NCBI GenBank assembly: GCA_046756245.1 | Contig: JBHHVZ010000014.1 | Coordinates: forward strand, 1 to 39,149 | Reading direction: 5' to 3' | DNA from: G021776435 sp046756245 | GTDB lineage: Bacteria > Pseudomonadota > Alphaproteobacteria > Caulobacterales > Parvularculaceae | Length of the DNA stretch: 39,149 nt | Shown here: positions 33,959 through 39,149 of the stretch, piece after piece | Layout: every line of letters starts with the position of its first letter | How positions within the stretch are numbered: position 1 is the first letter of the stretch | Made by a program: the position numbers and the translations under genes | Notes under the pieces: model-generated | Database searches by the model: none | Told to the model about the DNA's origin: nothing | The model's input: the letters and a program-made list of their open reading frames with translations, nothing else

Positions 33959-34810
33959 ATGCTGCGTCTGGTAGCGCTTATAGTATTGTTCATGATGATG
34001 ATTTTCGCCGTGATCGCCAGCGTCATGAAAACGTCGCCCGGCGCGGCGCCGCCAAATCCCGTCAAGGAGCTGGGGCGCGGCATCGCCAAGGGGATCAACA
34101 GCGTCGACGAGATTGCGCCCGAGATCTCGCGCGCGATCGAGCGCGTCGACCTGCAGATCCCGAAAATTTCTGAAAAGAAGGCCGCAGCCGGAAACGAACA
34201 GAACGCGCCGCGGGACCTGTCCGGCGCGGATTTTTCGAACGCCGATCTGGCGGCTTCCGTTTTCGCCGGCGCGACCCTGACTGACTCGAAATTCGCAGGC
34301 GCGCTGCTCGACGGCGCCTCGTTCGAAGGCGCCTATGCGCCGAATGCAAACTTCGTCAAGGCGCGGCTCGCCAAGGTCAATTTGAACGCCGGCGTTTTCG
34401 AGGACGGCGATTTCACCGGCGCCGAGCTGCGCCAGGCGAAAGCCCGCGCCGCCGATTTCAACGGCGCCGATTTCAGCAACGCCGACATCTCTTTCGCCAG
34501 TTTTGGTCAGGCGCGAATGTCGGGCGTGCATTTCAACGGCGGGTATGGCGTCGGCGCGCTGTTTGTCGGCGCAACGCTGAAGGACGCGGTGTTTATCGGC
34601 GCGGAGCTGAAGGGCGCGCAATTCTCCGGCGCTGATCTGTCCGGTACGGATTTTTCCGGCGCCGACCTCGCCGCTGCGAAGTTCACAGACGCGAAGCTGT
34701 ACAGCGCCGATTTGTCGAAAGCGCTCAATCTCACCGCCGAGCAGCTCGTCGACGCCTGCGCCGACGCCAGCGTAAAACTGCCCGAAGGCCTCGCCGCGCC
34801 GCAGTGCTGA
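33959..34810 (+). CDS. Membrane-anchored pentapeptide-repeat protein
   Basis: 283 residues. One N-terminal hydrophobic helix (about 3-21), an amphipathic linker (about 25-80), then some 30 tandem pentapeptides of the A(D/N)(L/F)xx type (about 83-265, e.g. ADFSNADLAASVFAGATL, GADLSGTDFSGADLAAAKF), which form a right-handed quadrilateral beta-helix. A break near NGGYGVGALFVGATL resumes the repeat. The anchor suggests the helix lies in the periplasm or on the membrane face. Function cannot be inferred; pentapeptide proteins include gyrase-protecting DNA mimics, but this one is not strongly acidic. GGAG lies about ten bases before the ATG. Convergent with the transglycosylase gene 28 bases away. 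Confidence 0.88.
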   Translation: MLRLVALIVLFMMMIFAVIASVMKTSPGAAPPNPVKELGRGIAKGINSVDEIAPEISRAIERVDLQIPKISEKKAAAGNEQNAPRDLSGADFSNADLAASVFAGATLTDSKFAGALLDGASFEGAYAPNANFVKARLAKVNLNAGVFEDGDFTGAELRQAKARAADFNGADFSNADISFASFGQARMSGVHFNGGYGVGALFVGATLKDAVFIGAELKGAQFSGADLSGTDFSGADLAAAKFTDAKLYSADLSKALNLTAEQLVDACADASVKLPEGLAAPQC

Positions 34811-34837
34811 GCTTTGGCATCCGAGTGAAAAGCGGCG

Positions 34838-35668
34838 TTAATCGTCGCGCCGGCCGACACCGAGTCGCGCAGGATCAAGCGCCTGCAGCACGGCGAGGAC
34901 GAGCGGCGACAGGCGCGGCCGCGAAAATGCAAGCGATGCGCCATGACTGCGATGCGGCGCGCGCTCGAATTCGCGAAGCGCTTCGGCGGGCTGAGCGGTG
35001 AGCGCGGACCGGGCCGGCGCAATCGACTCCGGCGCCTGCGCCCTCGCCGCCCCTCGCGCATTCATGGATTTCTCAAACGAGGCCATCACTTCGCCGACTG
35101 TTCTGGCGCGCCCTTCGTCAAAAAAAACGGCGCGATTGGCGGCTGCGGCTTTCGGCGTCAATGCAGCCGCACGCGCCGACGAATCGGCTGACAGCAGCCT
35201 CGCCGCGCCGGAAACCCCGAGGAAATGCGCGGCGTAAAGCTCCGCCTCGCTGACTTCGCGTCCAAGCCGGGCGCGAAGTCCCTCTGCGTTTTCCTTTGCA
35301 AGCTCGCCGGCGAGCGCGGCGGAGGCGGCCGGATCGAAGCGCATGTCGAGTATCTCGTCCTTGCGCGCCGCATTGGCGACCGTGAACGTTCCGTCCGCGC
35401 CGCGGATGATTTCGGCGGCGAAGCGCGCAAGCCCGTGGCGCGCGCCGTAAGCCTTCACCGCCGCCAGCCAGGTCTGCTCGACGAACTGGAAGAGCCCCGC
35501 CGCGCTCGAGGTCGCGGCCCGCGCGCCCGGATCAAGTCCGCTTTCGCGCCGCGCCATGTTGAGAAGAAATTCGAACCGCACGCCGGTCGCCGCGCCCGCG
35601 CGTTGGAGCGCAGTCGTGACAATAGCAGCGTTGGCGCCTGTCGCGCCGGCGATGGCGTTTGACGTCAT
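34838..35668 (-). CDS. SLT-fold lytic transglycosylase
   Basis: 276 residues from ATG 35668. An SLT/goose-lysozyme-like domain (about 10-170) is recognisable by LLNMARRESGLDPGARAATSSAAGLFQFVEQTWLAAVKAYG, with the catalytic Glu in RRES and the ES...GLFQF signature, and by YAAHFLGVSGAARLL. The remainder is Ala/Arg-rich and probably disordered. There is no clear signal peptide, unlike most envelope transglycosylases but like endolysins that need a holin. A GTG at 35680 would add four residues. The next gene upstream on the strand encodes a GTA-type holin (a 294-base, repeat-containing gap between them), suggesting a lysis pair; this is inference. Confidence 0.85.
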   Translation of the reverse strand: MTSNAIAGATGANAAIVTTALQRAGAATGVRFEFLLNMARRESGLDPGARAATSSAAGLFQFVEQTWLAAVKAYGARHGLARFAAEIIRGADGTFTVANAARKDEILDMRFDPAASAALAGELAKENAEGLRARLGREVSEAELYAAHFLGVSGAARLLSADSSARAAALTPKAAAANRAVFFDEGRARTVGEVMASFEKSMNARGAARAQAPESIAPARSALTAQPAEALREFERAPHRSHGASLAFSRPRLSPLVLAVLQALDPARLGVGRRDD

Positions 35669-35792
35669 GGCGGCTCGCACCTTCGACCTTGAGCGTGCCT
35701 GTCAATCGTCAACAAAGCGCTAACCATAGCGGCTCTTCACAAATGTCGGAATCATTGCCGTGCGATCGCAAGCCTCGCCGCAAACTCATCCT

Positions 35793-35878
35793 TGTCATTG
35801 CCGGGTTTATCCCGGCAATCCATAGTCGTTTGCGTCTAGCCCTTGGCCTGAGATCCCCGGACAAGCCCGGGGATGACA
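35793..35878. repeat. REPIN-like palindromic element, short form
   Basis: 86 bases from TGTCAT (35793-35798) to ATGACA (35873-35878), which pair. Each half has a hairpin: ATTGCCGGG-tttat-CCCGGCAAT (35797-35819) and ATCCCCGG-acaagc-CCGGGGAT (35853-35874). The centre contains CCATAGTCG and CCTGAGATC. The TGTCATnnCGG ends resemble the elements at 21711 and 24167, but the hairpins differ. Confidence 0.8.
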
Positions 35879-35962
35879 TGCTGGGCGCGTCACGTGCGCC
35901 CATCGACATTTTGTAAACACATTCCAAAAGTCAAACATTGCAATAGCGAATGGCCAAACTGG

Positions 35963-36523
35963 TCACGCCGGACGGTCCTCAGCCGCCGCATCGCGGGCGG
36001 ACGACATCAACCGCGTCTTCTCTTTTGAGCCGGCGGACGAGCCGAAGAAATAATTCACCACCGCGGCGGTCATGGTCGCCAGCGCGCCGAGCATGATCGA
36101 AAACTCCGTCTCGGCGCCGGGCGGAAGACGCTGCGCGATCATCGCTGCAAGCACGACGAAGAAACCGAAAATAATCGCGGCGCCGAGCATGGCGGGCGTG
36201 CGATCCTTCATCGCCGACTGTCGCGCCCGCGCATTGGCGCGATCGTCGGCGGCGATGCGCGCGTCCTCAATCAACGTATTCTGCAGCGCCAGACGAAATT
36301 CATACTCGGCGCGTTTCAACGCGACAAGCTGGTCGGGGTTCGCCGTCAACAGCGCCGCGTCGATTGCGGCTTCGTCTGCGTCGCTTCGTCCGAAAAGCGC
36401 TTTTGAAATCTGCGCCGCCGCCGCGCCGGCGAGCGGGCCGCCGAGCGCGCGCGCAAGCTGCGGCGCCGCCTTGGCGACGGCGCGTTTGATCCGGGCGCGC
36501 CCCGATCTGGTCTTGTCGGCCAT
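35963..36523 (-). CDS. 3-TM holin family protein (GTA-type)
   Basis: 186 residues. A basic N-terminus (ARIKRAVAKAAPQLARALGGPLAGAAAAQISKALFG), a helical middle with ANPDQLVALKRAEYEF, then two clear hydrophobic helices (about 111-131, 142-163) and a charged tail ending SAGSKEKTRLM. A further weak hydrophobic stretch near residues 25-42 could be the third. The layout and the ALATMTAAVVNYFFGSS segment match the 3TM holin family of alphaproteobacterial gene transfer agents and prophages. AGGGAG lies nine bases before the ATG. No capsid, tail or terminase gene is in the window. Confidence 0.78.
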   Translation of the reverse strand: MADKTRSGRARIKRAVAKAAPQLARALGGPLAGAAAAQISKALFGRSDADEAAIDAALLTANPDQLVALKRAEYEFRLALQNTLIEDARIAADDRANARARQSAMKDRTPAMLGAAIIFGFFVVLAAMIAQRLPPGAETEFSIMLGALATMTAAVVNYFFGSSAGSKEKTRLMSSARDAAAEDRPA

Positions 36524-36591
36524 AATGTCTTCTCCCTGTTCGCTTCACGCCCTTCGGCGTTATCGCGTAACAGGATAGGGGCGCGCCGGCG

Positions 36592-36609
36592 CTGTCGGAT
36601 AACTATCCC
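36592..36609. repeat. 18-base word shared with 24839-24856
   Basis: CTGTCGGATAACTATCCC, one base different from the copy at 24839. It lies about 70 bases upstream of the holin start and 84 bases upstream of the antiporter-like start, so it could be a regulatory site of either, or a fragment of a repeat. Confidence 0.55.
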
Positions 36610-36692
36610 CGTCAAAATCCGCCAATCGACCGCATGCTGTTAATTTCTTTCAGATTTTCAATTTGCATTTGTAAGCGGATCAACCCAAAGAT

Positions 36693-37955
36693 GTGCAGGC
36701 GATTCGGCGCAAGAATGCGTCGTTCGAGCGGTCGGCAATTTACGTTATGACGCTGGTGCTAACGGCGGCAGTATGCGCCGTCACTTTAGGGATTCTATCC
36801 GGGCTGAAACTCACACGCGCCGCCGCCGGCGCGCCGGCGTTAATGATTGCGCTCGGCGCAGGCCTTTCATTCGCCTACCGGGCGACGGGCGCGCCGTTTC
36901 TGCCGTCGGAATGGGTCGCGGCGAGCGCCGATACAGGTCTCGCCGCGCTTGCCTTCGCAGCCGCAACACAATTGCGCGTCAGCCGCTTCGCGCGCCATTG
37001 CCCTGCGTCGTTTCGGCTGACCGTCGGCGGGGCGCCGCTTTTCCTCATTCTGTGCAGTCTCACCGCGTTCGTTTTGGCGCCGCAGCTTTCGCTGCCGTCT
37101 GCGCTGCTTGTGGGCGCGGTATTGATGTTGAACGGCGCGGCGTTCGACCGGCGCGCCGTCACCAACGCGCCGGCGCCCGCCGTCGTCAAGGCGACTGTCA
37201 GACTTGAAAGCGCTGCGATCCTGGCGCTCGGCGTTCCCGTCGCCGCGCTTCTTGAAGCCAACGCCGCCGTTTCCGCGCCGGGTTTGCCCGCCGTGACGCC
37301 GCTTTATGAGACGAGCCTGGCGCTTCTCAAAGGATTTGCAATGGGCGGCGCGCTCGGCGTTCTTTTCGCCAAGGCCGGAAACTGGCTGCGCCTGCGCAAT
37401 GGCGGCGGCGCGTTCGCCGTCGCCGCGGCGGCCGCCGGTTTTCTGCTGTCGCCGCTCATCAGCGCCCACCCGGTGATCGCTGCGACTGCGGCCGGGCTCT
37501 TATGGGGAGAAGAAACGAAATATCCGCAGGCGACGCGCATGCGCCTGCGCCGTTCAATCGAGGAAGCGGTCGGCCCCGCCGCCTATTTCGCCTTCGGCTG
37601 CCTGATGGCGCCGCGGATTTTCCAGGCCGATCTCCTCGCCGTCGTGTTTGCGCTCGCCGCCGTTACGGTGATGCGCGCGGGACCGCGGCTGGCGGCGCTG
37701 CAGACCTCCAGCTTGCCGAAGGAAAGCCAGGCGTTTCTGGCCTGGTTCGGCGGCGCGCCGGGAGCGGCCTCGGCGCTCTTTCTGATTTCCCTGATCGGCG
37801 GCGGAAGTCTGGTCGATCAGGACGCTGTCTTCACCATCGGCGCCGTCGCGGTGACTGCAGGCGTCGTTGCGGCGCGGCTCACCTCTCGCCCGCTCGCCAA
37901 CGCCTTTCTTCGCGAAACCGTCGCCGCCCGCAAACGAAGGATGTTTGCGGGTTAA
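36693..37955 (+). CDS. Cation/proton antiporter-like membrane protein (CPA family, divergent)
   Basis: 420 residues (GTG 36693) or 402 (ATG 36747); the ATG start puts the first helix (MTLVLTAAVCAVTLGILSG) at the N-terminus. About 11-12 hydrophobic helices span the protein. The C-terminal part AFLAWFGGAPGAASALFLISLIGGG...VFTIGAVAVTAGVVAARLTSRPLANAF resembles the last helices of NhaP/CPA1 exchangers (WFGPRG motif, then PLA). The middle AAFDRRAV could correspond to the TDPVAV segment, but the usual ESxxND motif reads ESAAIL here and the Asn-Asp pair is missing. It may be a non-transporting or altered homologue. No strong Shine-Dalgarno is seen at either start. Confidence 0.6.
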   Translation: MQAIRRKNASFERSAIYVMTLVLTAAVCAVTLGILSGLKLTRAAAGAPALMIALGAGLSFAYRATGAPFLPSEWVAASADTGLAALAFAAATQLRVSRFARHCPASFRLTVGGAPLFLILCSLTAFVLAPQLSLPSALLVGAVLMLNGAAFDRRAVTNAPAPAVVKATVRLESAAILALGVPVAALLEANAAVSAPGLPAVTPLYETSLALLKGFAMGGALGVLFAKAGNWLRLRNGGGAFAVAAAAAGFLLSPLISAHPVIAATAAGLLWGEETKYPQATRMRLRRSIEEAVGPAAYFAFGCLMAPRIFQADLLAVVFALAAVTVMRAGPRLAALQTSSLPKESQAFLAWFGGAPGAASALFLISLIGGGSLVDQDAVFTIGAVAVTAGVVAARLTSRPLANAFLRETVAARKRRMFAG

Positions 37956-38004
37956 GTCGTTGCGGCCAAAACAAGATGGCGGTTTTCGGACAGGATAGAA
38001 AGAC

Positions 38005-38032
38005 TTGATGTTTTCTTTTTGTTCGCTATGCT
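38005..38032 (+). promoter_or_regulatory. Putative promoter of the toxin-antitoxin operon
   Basis: TTGATG (38005-38010), 16-base spacer, TATGCT (38027-38032). The expected start of transcription, 6-7 bases after the -10, falls on or next to the antitoxin ATG (38039), and no Shine-Dalgarno precedes that ATG. A leaderless mRNA is likely if the promoter is real. Confidence 0.5.
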
Positions 38033-38038
38033 TTTCTT

Positions 38039-38278
38039 ATGTCGATTACTCTCTCGCCTGAGAAACAAGCCTTTATCCGGCGTGAAATCGCCGCAGGTGG
38101 ATTCAAGTCTGAATCCGAGGCGGTCGAGCGCGCCTTGACGCTCTATGAACGCCATCTCCGCCGCATCCGCGAAGCCATCGCCGAGGCCGAGCGGGAAATC
38201 GCCGAGGGGTGCGGCGTTACGTTGAGCGCGGATCAACACCTCGCGCAAATCCACGCCAATGCGGCGAAAAATCGTTAA
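38039..38278 (+). CDS. ParD-type ribbon-helix-helix antitoxin
   Basis: 79 residues. The N-terminal ribbon MSITLSPEKQAFIRREIAAGGFKSESEAVERAL is the ParD/CopG-like DNA-binding fold; the C-terminal part (YERHLRRIREAIAEAEREIAEG and on) would wrap the toxin. It probably represses its own promoter, as known for the family. The gene overlaps the toxin start by 20 bases, as usual for type II pairs. Confidence 0.88.
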   Translation: MSITLSPEKQAFIRREIAAGGFKSESEAVERALTLYERHLRRIREAIAEAEREIAEGCGVTLSADQHLAQIHANAAKNR

Positions 38279-38627
38279 GTCGCCGCGGGCGCTTGGCGAT
38301 ATCGAGCGGCTTTATCTGCATGGCGTTGACCTGCTCGGCGAAGCGCAGGCGGAACGACTGCATCGCGAGATTTACGCCCGCTTCGATCTGCTGGCCGAAA
38401 ACCCGTCGCTCGGGCCCCAGCACAATGAAATCGCCGCCGGGCTGAGGCTCTATTTTCTTCCGGCGCCGATCGTCATCGCCTACCGCGCCACGGAAACGGA
38501 GTTATACCAACTTTTGCTGATTTCGACTCATAGGGGATTCACGGGACGGGCGAATACTGATTCAAGATGGCGAACGAAGGAGGTTCGCCATGGGTCGTCG
38601 CGCGGTTTGTCTTCGGAGCGATTTTGA
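38259..38627 (+). CDS. ParE/RelE-type toxin, C-terminus replaced by IS630 sequence
   Basis: The first 90 or so residues match the ParE/RelE fold: KSPRALGDIERLYLHGVDLLGEAQAERLHREIYARFDLLAENPSLGPQ, then LRLYFLPAPIVIAYRATETELYQLLLIS. ParE toxins poison gyrase; RelE relatives cleave mRNA at the ribosome; family alone does not decide. Normally about ten more residues with a conserved Arg/His would close the last strand. Instead, from about 38531 the frame runs into the insertion element and adds about 32 unrelated residues (GFTGRANTDSRWRTKEVRHG and on) before stopping at 38627. The toxin is thus a chimera and may be inactive. Confidence 0.8.
   Translation: MRRKIVKSPRALGDIERLYLHGVDLLGEAQAERLHREIYARFDLLAENPSLGPQHNEIAAGLRLYFLPAPIVIAYRATETELYQLLLISTHRGFTGRANTDSRWRTKEVRHGSSRGLSSERF
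38567..38591 (+). promoter_or_regulatory. Hairpin with the transposase start codon in the stem
   Basis: ATGGCGAAC (38567-38575) and GTTCGCCAT (38583-38591) form a perfect 9-bp stem. The loop is GAAGGAG, so the Shine-Dalgarno AAGGAGG (38577-38583) is in the loop and the first two bases of the ATG (38590-38592) close the stem. This could limit transposase translation, particularly in read-through transcripts from the toxin operon. Confidence 0.7.
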
Positions 38628-39149
38628 CGGGAAGATGTTGCGCCGGCTGGCGCGACGGTCGCGGGACGGGGCGCAGGCCCGCCGGCTGTTGGCGCTGGCG
38701 GCGATTTACGACGGGTCCTCGCGCAGCGAGACGGCGAAGATCGGGGATGTTTCGCTACAGACGGTTCGCGATTGGGTGCTGCGGTTCAACGAAGAAGGGC
38801 CCGACGGGCTCATCGACGGCAAGGCGCCGGGGAATGCGTCGAAGCTCAACGACGAGCAGCGCGCGCGGCTCAAGGAGGTCGTCGAGCAAGGCCCGATCCC
38901 CGCTGTTCACGGCGTCGTGCGCTGGCGGCTTGTCGATCTCATGCAATGGCTCAGCGACGAGTTCGGCGTCTCCTTGAGCGAACCGACGATGAGCCGGGAG
39001 ATGCGGGCCCTCGGCTTCCGCAAGCTGTCCGCGCGGCCGCGCCATTACGCGCAGAACGAACTCGCCGTCGAGACGTTTAAAAAAACTTCGCCGCCAAGAT
39101 GGCGGCGGTCCGCGAGAAGGTCGGCGACGGCGTGAGCGTCGAGGCGTGG
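38590..39149 (+). CDS. IS630-family transposase, partial, with -1 frameshift in an A7 tract
   Basis: Residues 1-165 are the N-terminal DNA-binding part of IS630 transposases: RSRDGAQARRLLALAAIYDGSSRSETAKIGDVSLQTVRDWVLRFNEEGPDGL, then KLNDEQRARLKEVVEQGP and a winged-helix segment up to LSARPRHYAQNELAVETFKK. The zero frame then meets seven A (39079-39085) and reads T-S-P-P-R-W to a stop at 39135. A -1 shift gives K-N-F-A-A-K-M-A-A-V-R-E-K and stays open to the window end as S-V-E-A-W, which is the family sequence just before the first catalytic Asp (W-x-D-E). Either programmed slippage or a frameshift mutation; the catalytic DDE domain is outside the window. Confidence 0.85.

Larger units (their letters stand above)
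38533..39149 (+). mobile_element. IS630-type insertion sequence, cut by window edge
   Basis: The left end is placed near 38533 (AGGGGATTCACGGGACGG), after a TA at 38531-38532, because ParE similarity stops there and IS630 elements insert at TA. The right end and its inverted repeat are outside the window, so this boundary is an estimate. Confidence 0.7.

Noticed and set aside
35846..35856. CCTGAG-type words in repeats as TPP riboswitch pieces
   Set aside because: CCTGAG occurs within palindromic repeats here and at 21752 and 24204; the rest of the TPP aptamer is missing and none lies upstream of thiS or thiG in the right orientation.

Overview
This 39 kb window is a piece of a GC-rich alphaproteobacterial chromosome. 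I infer this from gene order and content: the divergent block prfB-mrcA-amiC | rne, the run aroQ-accB-accC-aat facing DUF2155-mlaD-NDUFA12, a B12-dependent ribonucleotide reductase, a 3-TM holin of the gene-transfer-agent type, a CtrA-like TTAA-N7-TTAA box, and classic alphaproteobacterial intergenic palindromes. The genus cannot be fixed from the window; Parvularculales, Caulobacterales or Rhizobiales-type genomes all fit.

Layout. 1-3 kb: anmK (cut by the window edge) and an AlaX-type tRNA editing protein on the minus strand, divergent from tyrS. 3-6.4 kb: a giant AsmA/YhdP-like envelope protein that meets tyrS tail to tail on a shared CTAG. 6.8-10.2 kb: plus-strand run bcp - DUF455 ferritin-like - M23 endopeptidase - bactofilin, closed by a clear terminator. 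10.2-15.9 kb: minus-strand envelope and translation block amiC - mrcA (PBP1A) - prfB, the last with the +1 programmed frameshift. 16-19.2 kb: rne with a long leader. 19.4-21.7 kb: a BepA-like M48 protease with TPRs and a Com1/DsbA-like thiol oxidoreductase. 21.7-25.2 kb: thiG and thiS on the minus strand, separated by 2.4 kb of palindromic repeats around one plus-strand S33 hydrolase lipoprotein. 25.3-28.4 kb: aroQ, accB, accC, aat. 28.3-29.9 kb: DUF2155, mlaD and an NDUFA12 homologue on the minus strand. 30-33.8 kb: nrdJ with a NrdR-like promoter. 34-36.5 kb: a pentapeptide-repeat protein and a lytic transglycosylase/holin pair. 36.7-38 kb: an antiporter-like membrane protein. 38-39.1 kb: a ParD/ParE-type toxin-antitoxin pair whose toxin runs into an IS630-type element cut by the window edge.

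Most genes are housekeeping: cell wall synthesis and remodelling (anmK, M23, bactofilin, PBP1A, AmiC), RNA and protein synthesis (tyrS, alaX, prfB, rne, aat), fatty-acid, shikimate, thiamine and deoxynucleotide metabolism. The unusual content is between genes: at least ten palindromic elements of several families, concentrated in 21.7-24.8 kb, where they appear to have broken up a thiS-thiG operon. The other accessory signals are the holin/transglycosylase pair (possible GTA-type lysis cassette) and the IS630 insertion into the toxin gene, whose start codon lies in a hairpin with its ribosome-binding site in the loop. No rRNA, tRNA or CRISPR array was seen.
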